NCBI GenBank assembly: GCA_037954665.1
Contig: JBBMOL010000136.1
Span: 1,686,501-1,750,500, forward strand
Length of the DNA stretch: 64,000 nt
Direction: 5' to 3'
Source: Laguncularia racemosa
Lineage: Eukaryota; Streptophyta; Magnoliopsida; Myrtales; Combretaceae
The number at the start of each line of letters is the position of its first letter. The first letter of the stretch is position 1. Under the pieces are notes generated by a model, which did no database searches, had not been told where the DNA came from, and worked only from the letters and a program-made list of their open reading frames with translations. The position numbers were made by a program, and so were the translations under genes. This document shows, in pieces, positions 11,354 to 22,759 of the stretch.

Positions 11354-12853
11354 TGTTAATGTTAGGGGAGAATGTTAAGTTCTCTAATTTAGTTTTGATG
11401 TTAACAAAAGAGGAATAATGTGTAACGAATGTTTAAGCTTGTCAGAAGTTGTTTCAGAAGATAGCAACGTAATTTTTCTAAAGTTGAACAAGGAGACAGA
11501 AGCTTGTTCAGAACCTTCAAAAGTGTTATATAAACTATTTTTGTTCTGACATAAGGTGTTTCAGAAGTTGTGTAGTGTATCCGTAGTTATCGTGTTAACC
11601 TTTTAGAAGCACTTTCAGAACCTTCATAACAGGAGGACAGTTGACAGGTTTGTTTCAGAAGTACTTTCAGAACCTTCATAACAGGAGGACAGTTAACAGG
11701 TTTGCTTTAGAAGCACTTTTAGAACCTTTCATGTCTGTTACGAATTTTTCCAGATTACGTTCTAAATTTTATATCCATAGTTTTAATAAATTTCAAGGCC
11801 TAGCTCCACGTGTCAAGTATTTTTGGGTAACATACTTGATGTGTTTTACTAAAGTTGGATTTTATATCAGGGTTTTTTTTTTTTAATTTACATAAAGTTT
11901 TACAAGATTTTATTCAAAGATTTCATTTTATGATAAAGTGAGAGATCATATAAGATTTACAAGTTGTATCCAGATTTAAAGTTGGATATTTGTACTATAT
12001 TTTGGGAGATCCAGCAGTTACAAAGATAAGGATAAGAGATATGGTTGTTATATCAAGATATGGTTCCATAATGTGAGGGATATCTTCAACAAACTTGATC
12101 CAAGATATATATCCAAAGAGGATCTCGGTCAAACTAATTATCCAAGCTTATCCTTATCAAGAATATCACAGAATGCAGATCTTCTCCAACAGATCCAACT
12201 TATTTTTGAATTGAAAATTCAAAAATAAATTCAAGATTATCACGTGGAAAGTAGCCGTTATGTTTTCTCCATATATAAAGTGTTTAATTCAAATGAAAAA
12301 AGAGAGTGGAGAACGTTGATTAACAACAGAAAAAGAGAGAACATTGTTGAAAAAAAAATGACACACGAGAAGAAAAGACTCATACATCTTCAAGCAGAAA
12401 TCTTTACATATACATGTGATCTAGAGGAAATCTGATATTCCTCATTGATGTTGTTGAAATTCCTTTCGTGAATAAGGAATTGTTTGTTGTTTCATTACTG
12501 TAGTTGAGTGATTAGCTTAGTGAAGAAGCTAGAAAGACTCAACAGTGAGACTTTGCCTTGAAGAGGCTTATGTTGTATATCTTCAATTTGTTGATATAGT
12601 GAAACACAACCGGTACAAACAATCGGGACCCCGGCGTGGAGCTGAAAGAGAGGACTGACGCTCGAGGCGGAACCTCTATAAATATCTGAGCATTCTATTC
12701 TTCTCTACTTTTATTTACTGCACATTATTGTTCTTCATTATTGTTATTCACGTGATTTTATCAGTCAAGAGTTTTAGTTGATTTGCGAAAAAGTGAAATT
12801 TTAAGTAATTAATCAATTCACCCCCCTCTTGATTAATCTAATTGGGACCAACA
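11354..12853 (+). repeat. S1 5' LTR
   Basis: 1,500 bp, TGTTAATGTT to GGGACCAACA. It contains a 52-bp direct repeat at 11605-11656 and 11657-11708 with a partial third copy; unit starts AGAAGCACTTTCAGAACC. The word TTCAGAA recurs many times in the U3 part. Open frames within it (11641-11886, 12244-12435) are not conserved as coding and are ignored. Confidence 0.93.
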
Positions 12854-12855
12854 AT

Positions 12856-12867
12856 TGGTATCAGAGC
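12856..12867 (+). other. S1 primer-binding site, initiator tRNA-Met
   Basis: TGGTATCAGAGC two bases after the LTR end, the standard complement of plant initiator tRNA-Met. Confidence 0.9.
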
Positions 12868-12895
12868 AGGACTCATCTATTTTGAGTGATCCAAA

Positions 12896-14779
12896 ATGGT
12901 TGAAAATAATGTTGCAATTAATCGAGCTCCCTACTTCAATGGCTCAAACTTCTCATATTGGAATATGCGTATGGAAACTTACATTAAAGCTAATGATTAT
13001 GATTCATGGCAGGTCATTTCACTTGGAGCCAGTTTGATCACCTTGAACAGAGATTCAACCTTGTCAGATTCGGAGAAGAAAATTATTGAGAAGAACAACA
13101 AAGAAAAAAATTTATTACTGACTACAATTGCTCCATCAGAGTTCTATTTAATATCATCGTGTGCAAGTGCAAAGGAGATTTGGGATATCCTATCCGATAC
13201 ATATGAAGGGACTGATACCATCAAGGAAACTAAGATAAATGCTTTAATTCAACAGTATGAATTATTTAAGTTTAAATCTAATGAAGATGTCAAAGATGCT
13301 TTTAACAGGTTTACAGCTATCACAAATGAGCTTGCATCACTTGGAAAGAAACTTCCAGATCCAGATCTTGTGAGGAAAATGTTGAGGATATTGCCACCAT
13401 CTTGGGATGCAAAGAAAACTGCTATAGAGGAAGCTCAAGACCTAAACAAGTTAACTCTCCGTCAATTGAGAGAAAAGCTCATGGCATGTGAGTCACACAT
13501 AAAGACCATGCAAAGAGGTGAAGACGGTACCAAAGGAATTGCATTTAAAGTCAAGGAAATAAAGCAAAATGAAACTGAAATAGATGATAGCGACGATGAG
13601 AAAGAAGAGGACATCGGTCTTCTAGCACGTAGACTCAACAGGCTGCTCAAGAAGCAAAGAGGTAAGAAGTTTAATGTTTTCAAGAAAAGTACTGAATTTA
13701 AGCATAATGATGCTGGAAAAGCGTACAAGGAGAAAGAAAAGAAGAAAGAGAAAAGGGAGATTCAATGTTATGAATGCAAAAAGCCAAGACACATCAAATA
13801 CGAATGTCCAACACTGATCAAGAAAATGGAAAATTATAAAAAGAAAAGTCGAGCAATGCTAGCAACATGGAGTGATTTAGAGGATACAGAGACAAATTCA
13901 AAGGATTCAGAAGAAGAAGAGGATGAGGCAAATCTATGTTTAATGGCTAGTTCTAAGGTACATTCTGAATCTGATGAAGATGTAACTGAAACTGACATGC
14001 TAGTAGAAATGAGTAAGCTACTAAAGGCACTAAAAAGGGCTGATACAAAATTAGCTAAGTATGAAAATGAAATAAAAGCTCTTAAGAATGAAAAGGAGGT
14101 AGTAAAGCAAACAAATTCGTTACTTGCGGATGAAAATGATATCTTGAAACAAGAAAATGAATCCATGCATGTGAGTATAAAGAAACTAAGAATAGAAAAT
14201 CAACTACTTGAAGCAGAAACAAGTAACATGAAGGTAAAGATTGATGAACTGTCAAATTCGTTGAAAACTACCTTTAAGAAATTTGATGAAAGTGATAAGA
14301 AATTGACCATGTTAATTTCTTCACAAAGAGTTTCGAATGAAAAACATGGGTTAGGATATGAGCATGGTTCGAGTTCAAAATCGAATCAAAATACAGTTTT
14401 TGTTAAAGCTAAGCGAGTCTTAACTGATAAATTCAAAAGTAAAGAGTACATTTCGAATACAAATATTGTTAAAAGAGGAAATACCAGAGACTTTTACAGA
14501 AGTTATTCTGACAAGAAGTATCCACACAATGGGTACTACAGAAGCAATACCAGAAGGTATAACAGAAGTTATACAAACCAGAATTTCCAGAAACAGGTAA
14601 ATGACAAGTATAGGAATGTTAATTCTTATGCATGCTTCTTCTGTAATAAATTTGGTCATATTGAGAAATTTTTCTATTATAAAAGAAATAAGCTCAGTAG
14701 TCAACAAGTAAATCGAAGAAATCAAATGAGCTTATCTTTTAAAGGGCCCAAAATTGCTTGGGTTCCTAAAAGGACTTAA
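12896..14779 (+). CDS. S1 gag (capsid/nucleocapsid)
   Basis: 627 codons, intact. The N-terminal part (residues 8-200) is a copia-type gag domain (APYFNGSNFSYWNMRMETY, LPPSWDAKKTAIEEAQ). A zinc knuckle, C-X2-C-X4-H-X4-C, lies at about 291-304, with Arg where the usual Gly precedes His. It is followed by an acidic region, a long coiled coil (about 395-480), and a basic C-terminal part with a second knuckle (CFFCNKFGH) whose last Cys has become Phe. It would form the virus-like particle and bind RNA. The start is chosen just after the PBS; the S2 gag starts with a matching ATG. The frame ends at TAA before the protease, where an intact element would probably read on into pol. Confidence 0.9.
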   Translation: MVENNVAINRAPYFNGSNFSYWNMRMETYIKANDYDSWQVISLGASLITLNRDSTLSDSEKKIIEKNNKEKNLLLTTIAPSEFYLISSCASAKEIWDILSDTYEGTDTIKETKINALIQQYELFKFKSNEDVKDAFNRFTAITNELASLGKKLPDPDLVRKMLRILPPSWDAKKTAIEEAQDLNKLTLRQLREKLMACESHIKTMQRGEDGTKGIAFKVKEIKQNETEIDDSDDEKEEDIGLLARRLNRLLKKQRGKKFNVFKKSTEFKHNDAGKAYKEKEKKKEKREIQCYECKKPRHIKYECPTLIKKMENYKKKSRAMLATWSDLEDTETNSKDSEEEEDEANLCLMASSKVHSESDEDVTETDMLVEMSKLLKALKRADTKLAKYENEIKALKNEKEVVKQTNSLLADENDILKQENESMHVSIKKLRIENQLLEAETSNMKVKIDELSNSLKTTFKKFDESDKKLTMLISSQRVSNEKHGLGYEHGSSSKSNQNTVFVKAKRVLTDKFKSKEYISNTNIVKRGNTRDFYRSYSDKKYPHNGYYRSNTRRYNRSYTNQNFQKQVNDKYRNVNSYACFFCNKFGHIEKFFYYKRNKLSSQQVNRRNQMSLSFKGPKIAWVPKRT

Positions 14780-14819
14780 TTCTTTCCATTTGTATTGGGA
14801 CATGAAGCTAAAATAAGAG

Positions 14820-15303
14820 GAACTTGGTATTTGGATAGGGATGTTCTAGACATATGACTGGAGATGCCTCATTATTCAATAGCATAACTTGGGAAGAAAA
14901 AGGGTATGTAAAGTTTGGAGATGATAGTAGAGGTAAAATAATTGCCACTGGAACGATTGGTATGCCTACGTTTCTTATTGAAAATGTATATCTTGTGCAA
15001 GGTTTAAAACATAATTTACTTAGTATTAGTCAGTTATGTGATAAAGGTTATAGGATGATTTTTGATCAAGACAAGTGCTATGCTTTTAATGAAAATGATG
15101 AAAGATTATTTGAAGGAATTAGGAAAAGAAATATCTATCTTATAAAACCAGATGAAATCAATAATGATTGTTGCTTAATTTCTTTGAATGATCATATTTT
15201 TGCTTGGCATAAATGACTAGGACACGTTAATTTTAATCACCTAGAAAAATTATCTAAAAAGGATATTATTAAAGGATTACCTAAGATAAATATTAAACAA
15301 GAT
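14820..15303 (+). pseudogene. S1 protease end and GAG-pre-integrase region, broken
   Basis: At 14823 the frame reads TWYLD and then loses one base inside the usual D-S-G catalytic motif, so the protease site is frameshifted. The downstream frame (14854-15216) begins MTGDASLF and holds the typical stretch GLKHNLLSISQLCDKGY. It stops at TGA within AWHK*LGH, in the zinc-binding domain ahead of integrase, and the second Cys of that domain is Phe (KCDTF). The damage removes protease activity and uncouples gag from integrase. Confidence 0.85.
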
Positions 15304-16245
15304 GTGAAATGTGATACTTTCTTAAAGAATAAAATGGTTTCTGTTTCTCATAAAAGTAAAAATGTAATCTCAACTAAGAGACCACCTGAATTATTGCATC
15401 TTGATCTTTTTGGACCTACTAGAGTCTTAAGCATGGGTGGAAGCAAATACGGACTTGTTATTGTTGATGATTTTTCAAGATACACTTGGGTTATATTCTT
15501 GCGACACAAAAGAGATACCTTTGATTATTTTCAAAAGTTTGCAAAACAAATACAAAATGAAAAAGGAGTTTCCATAATTAGTTTTCGAACTGATCATGGA
15601 ACAGAATTTCAAAATGCAAGTTTTTTAAATTTTTGTGAAGAACATGGTATATCTCATAATTTCTCAGCTCCATACACTCCTCAACAAAATGGAGTAGTGG
15701 AACGCAAGAATAGAACTTTACAAGAGATGACTAGATCTATGTTAAATGAGAGTGGAATTGCTAAGTATTTTTGGGCAGAAGCAGTTTCTACAGCTTGCTA
15801 TATCATCAATAGAGTTTTCATTCGACCTATGACATCAAAGACTGCTTATGAGATGTTTCGAGGTAAGAAACCTAACGTTTCATATTTTCATATCTTTGGA
15901 TCTAAATGCTTTGTGAAAAAGAATCCACTTAACCTTGGTAAGTTTGATGAAAGATCTGAAGAAGCTATTTTCTTAGGATATTCTCTAAATAGTCGTGCTT
16001 ATCGTGTTTTCAATAAGTCATCAAAAACTATTGAAGAATCTATAAATGTTAAGTTTATTGAGGATTTAAAGGATGTTGATTCTGATGAAGAAAAGGACTC
16101 TAATTCTAAAGCAGAAGTTAGTTCAAAAACTAAGTCAGAAGCACCTGCTGTTAACATTCGAGGATCTGATCATCTAGAACCTATTTCAGAGGCAAATACA
16201 GAAGGTACTTCAGAAGTTGTAAGATCTGAACAAGAGGCTTCTAAA
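15304..16245 (+). pseudogene. S1 integrase catalytic core, truncated at its C-terminus
   Basis: Open frame with a complete D-D-E core: Asp in LLHLDLFGP, Asp in FRTDHGTEF, Glu in NGVVERKNRTLQEM. The HFSAPYTPQQ-type motif is present as NFSAPYTPQQNGVV. After the core comes the copia sequence NVSYFHIFGSKCFVKK and an acidic linker. At about 16245 the frame jumps into sequence from the end of reverse transcriptase, so the deletion begins here. The domain looks catalytically complete but has no start of its own and would be made only as part of a polyprotein. Confidence 0.88.
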
Positions 16246-17128
16246 GCTTGGAGGCAGAATTTGAAATGTCAATGATGGGAGAGTTGACATTCTTTTTGGG
16301 ACTTCAAATAAAACAAACAAAGGAAGGAATTTTTGTTCATCAAGAAAAATACACAAAACAAATATTGAAGAAATTTGGATATGATGGATGCAAAAAGGTT
16401 ACAACACCTATGAGTACTTCATCAAGGTTAGACTCTGACTTAAATGGAAAGAAGGTAAGTGAAAAACTTTATAGGAGTCTTATAGGTTCTTTATTGTATT
16501 TGACTGCATTTAGACCTGATATTTTGTTCAGTGTGTGTTTGTGTGCTAGATTTCAAGCTGCACCAACAGAATTCATTTATCAGCTGTAAAGCGAATTTTC
16601 AAATATCTAGTTAATACTTCTAATTTAGGCATATGGTATCCTATAAATCAGAATTTTGATCTAATAGGATATTCTGATGCAGATTATGCTGGACGTAAAA
16701 TTGATAGAAAAAGCACATCTGGTACTTGTCAATTCCTAGGTGATAAATTAATTTCTTGGTCTTCTAAAAAACAAAATTCTGTTGCTCTATCCACAGCTGA
16801 AGCTGAATATGTTTCTATTGGAAATTGCTGTGCACAAGTTTTATGGATAAAACAACAATTGAATGATTATGGAATAAATTTTAAAACTGTGCCAATTAAA
16901 TGTGACAACACGAGTTCAATAAATTTGACAAAAAATCCAGTACATCATTCTAGGTCAAAGCATATAGAAATTAGACATCATTTTATTAGAGATCATGTGC
17001 ATAATGGAGACATAAATGTTGAATTTGTGTCAACCGATAATCAATTTGCAGATATTTTTACTAAACCTCTTGAAAAGGTAAAATTTGAATTTATTAGAAA
17101 TGAATTAGGAATTTGTAACCCCTTTTGA
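16246..17128 (+). pseudogene. S1 reverse transcriptase C-terminus and RNase H, broken
   Basis: The sequence restarts at MSMMGELTFFLGLQIKQ, the thumb-side end of a copia reverse transcriptase. The whole fingers-palm region, including the YVDD catalytic motif, is absent. A frameshift at about 16575 (after FQAAPTEF) moves into the RNase H frame, which is open to 17128: GYSDADYAG, ALSTAEAEYVS, IKCDNTSSI and HIEIRHHFIRD, with the catalytic Asp/Glu residues visible. It ends TKPLEKVKFEF...LGICNPF, the normal copia pol terminus. The deletion explains why S1 needs help in trans. Confidence 0.88.
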
Positions 17129-17276
17129 TTTTTTTCCCCCTGAAAATATTGAAAAATCTTTATTCATTTAAAATATTTTTTTCTTTTCATTCGTTTTCTT
17201 CCTTCTCTAATTCTCTTCCTTCGAAATCTGTTCTTTCTCTCTCTCTCTATTTTCCTTCTCTCTCATTGCAACTCCA
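17129..17276 (+). promoter_or_regulatory. Pyrimidine-rich leader before the accessory ORF
   Basis: About 150 bp rich in CT runs (CTCTCTCTCTCTATTTTCC) ending in GCAACTCCAATGG at the accessory ATG. It looks like a plant 5' leader or a splice-acceptor tract and could let the downstream ORF be expressed from a separate or spliced RNA. That use is inference. Confidence 0.4.
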
Positions 17277-19013
17277 ATGGCGCCTAAATCTTCAGAACGC
17301 CTCAAATAAAAATCATTCAAAACAAAATCATCAAACAAGCCTTTAGTGATTCATGATGAATCTTCAAATTCTTCGGAAAAATATCAAGAACCTTCAATAG
17401 AGGAGAATCCGAGTTCCTTTGATTCTGAATCTATCATAGGTTCTAAGAAGATTTTCAAAAGAAAACGAGCTGCATCGTCTTCAAAAGGAAAAGAAAAGGC
17501 TACTCAAGAAACCTCTTCGCTCAAGAAAGCATCCAAGAAGCAAACGAAACAAGAGAATGTACCAAGTCCGAAACCCTCAAATTCAAAATCTCTTCGAAAG
17601 AAGAAAAATGAGGTGTGTTCTTGTAGTTTTGTGGATTTTAATTTCTTTACTAGTAATGGATTTTATTGGAATGAACTGTTAGAACCCATAGGATGCATGG
17701 AACTTTGCTCTACTCAAGTTCTAGTTTATGGCGAGTGTGTCAAAGAATTTTATGGAAGTTTAAGTCTTGCGGCAGGGAATGTTTTAGTTTCCAGAGTATG
17801 TGATCAAGACATTTCAATTTCTAGGGCAGATGTAATTAAATGTCTACATCTACATGATGTAAATGATGATGTAGAGATTACGAACATGCCTAGGAATGAT
17901 CTGTTTGCTGCTATAAATGGAGGCTTACAAATGGATTATGGAAAAGAAGCAATGATCATTGGTTTCGAGTTGTTTCCTCGAATCATACATAAGATAATTG
18001 TTAAATGTCTATGTCCAAGGAAGGGCAGTTCTACTTCAATGTCCATAGAACATGCTCAAATTATCTATGCAATGATTAACAAAAAGAATGTGGACATGGC
18101 TTCTAGAGTCATTGATCAAATTTGGAGGAATAAGGAAAGTTTGGTATTTGGGAATATACCGATGCGATTATTTGTGTTTAAAGGGATAGTTTTTCTTACC
18201 AGCTCTTCTGAACCTATTAAGTTAAAAAGGATAGGTAAAGAAGTTTTTCATCACATGTCCATCTTTGTTAAAGATTGTTTGTGGTATGCGAATGATGGTG
18301 CACATTTTGTCCATCAAAAGCATATGAAAAGAATAGTTCCTTTAGGAATATCTGTTCAAGAAGGAGGTTCAGAACCTAGTTCAGAACCTAGAATAGAGGT
18401 TGAAACAGATCATGGGAAGAAATCATATGCTGATGAGGCTGGGAAGAGTGGAACAAAAGAAGTTATATCCAATGTTGATCTGGAACAAATAAAGAATGTT
18501 GTTCGAGAAAGTTTGAAACATGAACTATCGGATTTCGTTAAGACAACTTTGAGAAATGAAGTTCTTCAAAAGTCTGATATGAGGAGACTAGAATCAATGG
18601 AATCACAAGTCAAACAAACTTTTGATATTCTTTCTGATATCAAGAAGAATTCTGAGAAAATGCTTACCGATCTCCATCACTATAGAATTCTCTATGATGA
18701 ATTTAGTGCGAGAGTCAAACAAGATTTATCTAATAATGTGATTGCGTTTGATAAATTTGTCTCACAAGTGAGGAAGATTGGAGATTCAGTTACTAACTCC
18801 TTCAAGACTTTGGACTCCAAGACGGATAAAACCTCCTAATTTGTCACAAGTCTTCATGGTGAAATCAAGCTCTTCTTATCCAACGAATTTCCAGATTATG
18901 TTCTCTCTGGCGCTCATATAATCGACTTGGATACTTCACCAGAGAAACCTTCGTCAACCAAACATTCCACCACTCCCTCTACCTCTCGAGTCACAAGATC
19001 CAGAAAATCTTAG
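17277..19013 (+). pseudogene. S1 accessory ORF after pol (Sirevirus extra ORF), two stops
   Basis: The frame from ATG 17277 to TAG 19011 is 578 codons with only two interruptions: TAA at codon 11 (17307-17309) and TAA at 18837-18839. The long uninterrupted part is 17346-18839. The N-terminus is basic and Ser/Lys-rich. A conserved globular core follows (about residues 115-350, with VDFNFF, FYGSL and ISRADVIKCLHLHD); it resembles the domain annotated as putative plant transposon protein in plant genomes. The C-terminal third is predicted coiled coil, then a Ser/Thr-rich tail. I see no convincing signal peptide or transmembrane segment, so an envelope role is not supported. A homologous frame survives in S2 (38749-39480). 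Confidence 0.7.
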
Positions 19014-19078
19014 TTCTTTATCTTAAATTTTGTTTTCGAATCAAGTTGTAAAAGACTTCTTTTATATTTTATGCATAG

Positions 19079-19272
19079 ATTAAGGGGGAGATATCCCTTT
19101 TACTGTTAACAAAAAAGGGGGAGAATGATTCTATTATGATCAATACTGCTTGCTGCTTATGAATGATTCTATTTTGCTTGAGATTCTGTTATAGGAATAT
19201 ATGCTTTAACATGAAAGTTGTGTATATTTTGATTATCTAATGGTGTTTTGTTATCATCAAAAAGGGGGAGAA
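19079..19272 (+). other. Repeated polypurine-tract motifs before S1 3' LTR
   Basis: AAGGGGGAGA-type motifs occur at about 19082, 19117 and 19263; the last abuts the 3' LTR and is the likely plus-strand primer. Several copies of this motif in the 3' untranslated part are a recognised mark of Sireviruses. Confidence 0.8.
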
Positions 19273-20768
19273 TGTTAATGTTAGGGGAGAATGTTAAGTT
19301 CTCTAATTTAGTTTTGATGTTAACAAAAGAGGAATAATGTGTAACGAATGTTTAAGCTTGTCAGAAGCTGTTTCAGAAGATAGCAACGTAATTTTTCTAA
19401 AGTTGAACAAGGAGACAGAAGCTTGTTCAGAACCTTCAAAAGTGTTATATAAACTATTTTTGTTCTGACATAAGGTGTTTCAGAAGTTGTGTAGTGTATC
19501 CGTAGTTATCGTGTTAACCTTTTAGAAGCACTTTCAGAACCTTCATAACAGGAGGACAGTTGACAGGTTTGTTTCAGAAGCACTTTCAGAACCTTCATAA
19601 CAGGAGGACAGTTAACAGGTTTGCTTTAGAAGCACTTTCAGAACCTTTCATGTCTGTTACGAATTTTTCCAGATTACGTTCTAAATTTTATATCCATAGT
19701 TTTAATAAATTTCAAGGCCTAGCTCCACGTGTCAAGTATTTTTGGATAACATACTTGATGTGTTTTACTAAAGTTGGATTTTATATCAGGGGTTTTTTTT
19801 AATTTACATAAAGTTTTACAAGATTTTATTCAAAGATTTCATTTTATGATAAAGTGAGAGATCATATAAGATTTACAAGTTTTATCCAGATTTAAAGTTG
19901 GATATTTGTACTATATTTTGGGAGATCCAGCAGTTACAAAGATAAGGATAAGAGATATGGTTGTTATATCAAGATATGGTTCCATAATGTGAGGGATATC
20001 TTCAACAAACTTGATCCAAGAGATATATCCAAAGAAGATCCCGGTCAAACTAATTATCAAAGCTTATCCTTATCAAGAATATCACGGAATGCAGATCTTC
20101 TCCAACAGATCCAACTTATTTTTGAATTGAAAATTCAAAAATAAATTCAAGATTATCACGTGGAAAGTAGCCGTTATGTTTTCTCCATCTATAAAGTGTT
20201 TAATTCAAATGAAAAAAGAGAGTGGAGAACGTTGATTAACAACAAAAAAGAGAGAATGTTGTTGAAAAAAAAACGACACACGAGAAGAAAAGACTCATAC
20301 ATCTTCAAGCAAAAATCTTTACATATACATGTGATCTAGAGGAAATCTGATATTCCTCATTGATGTTGTTGAAATTCCTTTCGTGAATAAGGAATTGTTT
20401 GTTGTTTCATCACTGTAGTTGAGTGATTAGCTTAGTGAAGAAGCTAGAAAGACTCAATAGTGAGACTTCGCCTTGAAGAGGCTTATGTTGTATATCTTCA
20501 ATTTGTTGATATAGTGAAACACAACCGGTATAGACAACCGGGACCCCGACGTGGAGCTGGAAGAGAGGACTGACGCTCGAGGTGGAACCTCTATAAATAT
20601 CTGAGCATTCTATTCTTCTCTACTTTTATTTACTGCACATTATTGTTCTTCATTATTGTTATTCACATGATTTTATCAGTCAAGAGTTTTAGTTGATTTG
20701 CGAAAAAGTGAAATTTTAAGTAATTAATCAATTCACCCCCCTCTTGATTAATCTAATTGGGACCAACA
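19273..20768 (+). repeat. S1 3' LTR
   Basis: 1,496 bp with the same ends as the 5' LTR. It also has the 52-bp direct repeat (from 19524). It is followed by target duplication GAGTG. Confidence 0.93.
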
Positions 20769-20773
20769 GAGTG

Positions 20774-22439
20774 GTAATGAAATTTCACAACCGATATGAC
20801 CTATAGTTTATGGAAATCAAAAGGGCTTTAACTGAAGTAACCAATGTGGCACACGATTATATTCAATTAAGGAATATAATTCAGAGAAATATTTTGATTA
20901 ATAAGATTAAAGTAAAATGTTTTCAATAATTGATGAAAATTTTCATGCAATACTTTGGAAGAGTAATATCTGAATCCATATAGTTACAAGGTTTTTATAT
21001 ATGAATGTAAAAAAGTTGTCATAAAAAGGAAAATATTGGAAAAGGAATTAAAATAATTGCTAAAAGGAAATAGCATCAAGAAAATATCTGTCTAAAAGGA
21101 AATGCAATAATTATCTCGCTAATTGCATGCCTAAAAGAAAATAACTATGTACTATAGGGTAAATGACCATGTACATGCCTTTGTATATGGGAGTGTTTAA
21201 GAACACATCAAACATTTCAAGCAACACAATTGTGTTATGTGGAGAAACAAGGTTGAGAGATACACAGTTGGGGAACACATCCATATTCCACCCTATGTTA
21301 AGCAACATGAACCTTATCTAGAGTTATATGCTCATGCTAAACAAGCAAAGAAGGCATCTGATAAGTACATGGTTCCAATATGCTAGTGTTGGTACCTATG
21401 TTGGCAGTGCAAGATTTAATTACAAGTTTTTCTTATTTTTATTTTAAGTACACTTTTGCCCTTAGGTTTGGTTTAGTATAAATAGTCCATGTTTTCATAT
21501 TTTAAGACTGCTGTTGTTGAGTTTTATTCTTCAAATATGCCAATAAGAGTTTAAGAGATTATTCTCTCTTTATCTACTCTTATTAATCTTTTTGTTGGCA
21601 ATAGATTGTGGTGACTTTTCTTTAGATTATTGTGTACTGTGTGTAATATTTGTATATAAATGATCATGGTTCATTTGCCAATAATTTAACAATCCTATAA
21701 GATCGCCCTTCCCATATCACTTTTTGTGCACTTATCATATCCTCTATTTTGAAATGCCATCGAATATCTTAGAAAGCTATAAAAAATGGTTCTAATTATC
21801 CTTCTAGAATCATAATCCTTAACAATTCTAGAAGTAAGATCAAAATTGTGAAGTCTGAAAAATTTCAAAAAATAATATAAACGATTACAGAAAATAAATA
21901 GAATAATAAGTACTTCTAGGTCACGGTAGCGAGAAGAACAATTTTGCAACATTAAAAACTTCGAGAAATATACGACAAAAATTCAAATGTTGTGATGCAT
22001 AAACATTATTTTAATATTTTGAGAAAATAATAGGTTTTAAAAATAAAACAATTAGAAGCAATAATCTTGGGCAAAGAAAAGAAGATAACAAACTTAAAAA
22101 ATTGAATTATATGAAATATATTACTGAATAAATTTAGGAAGCGAAGTGATAGAAAAATATCCAAATATAGACCTATAAATAGATAAATAAAAATAATCGT
22201 AAGTTCTTTAGTTCGAGTAAATTAAATTAAAAGAATAAATCGTCCGAAACATAATTTTTATGCAATATTTGGTTGAATAATGAAATTAAATTAAATTATA
22301 AATCTAGGGATTTCATATTAAAATTTAGAGTAAATATTTATCTTTGAAATAATCAAATTAACATAATCGTAAAATTTTGTAATAAATTGTTAAAGATGTA
22401 ATTTTTAAAAGTATTCCTGTACATGTGTGAAATGTTAAA
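20774..22439. other. Unassigned flank, possible old LTR sequence
   Basis: No supportable gene. At 21470-21500 there is TATA-like sequence (TTTAGTATAAATAGTCC), followed by a T-rich segment, which could be an LTR promoter remnant of unknown family. 21960-22440 is very AT-rich and may be the start of the T1 LTR, but I cannot place its boundary. Confidence 0.35.
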
Positions 22440-22665
22440 ATAGTGAAATTTTAAATAAAATATAATTATAATATAATATATAAATATATAAAACACAGAA
22501 AAAAAAGTCCCATCCTTCTTTTCTTTCTTTCATACCTTTTTCTAGACCCTGTTCCCCCCCTGCCTCTTTTCTCTCTCTCTCTCCTGTTTTCTATTTTTCT
22601 TTCTTATTTCTTCTTGCTCTCTTTTCTTTTTTTTTTTCTTCTTCTTCCTTCTTCTTCTGCTGGCA
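22440..22665 (+). promoter_or_regulatory. TATA-rich segment and CT-rich leader of T1
   Basis: 22455-22492 is nearly pure A/T with several TATAAATA words. It is followed at 22505-22665 by a long CT tract (CTCTCTCTCTCTCC, TTCTTCTTCC). The order matches a plant core promoter and 5' leader. Confidence 0.4.
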
Positions 22666-22759
22666 TCGACACCTTCAATCCTTCCCTCTCTCGCCGGTGA
22701 GACCTTACTGCTCGGACTTCCTTACGTTGCCAACTGGCGAATTGCCCTGATCGGAGAAG

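Larger units (their letters stand above)
11354..20768 (+). mobile_element. Sirevirus-like Ty1/copia retrotransposon S1
   Basis: 9,415 bp, LTRs 11354-12853 and 19273-20768, flanked by GAGTG on both sides (11349-11353 and 20769-20773). It has an initiator-Met primer-binding site, gag, a broken pol in copia order (protease, integrase, reverse transcriptase remnant, RNase H), an additional long ORF after pol, and several copies of an AAGGGGGAGA polypurine-like motif before the 3' LTR. The extra ORF and repeated polypurine motifs are characteristic of the Sirevirus (SIRE/Maximus) lineage. By eye roughly 25-35 differences separate the two 1.5-kb LTRs. It cannot be autonomous: most of reverse transcriptase is deleted. 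Confidence 0.93.

Noticed and set aside
11641..11886. 81-codon frame, echoed at 19560-19802
   Set aside because: It lies in the S1 LTR and spans the 52-bp repeats; the echo is the other LTR.
17125..17346. 73-codon frame after RNase H in S1
   Set aside because: It covers the pyrimidine-rich leader and a different frame from the accessory ORF; Phe/Ser-rich from CT repeats.
11354..20768. S1 accessory ORF as a retroviral-type envelope
   Set aside because: No clear signal peptide, transmembrane segment or cleavage site in the visible sequence; basic and coiled-coil composition fits a cytoplasmic or nuclear protein better.
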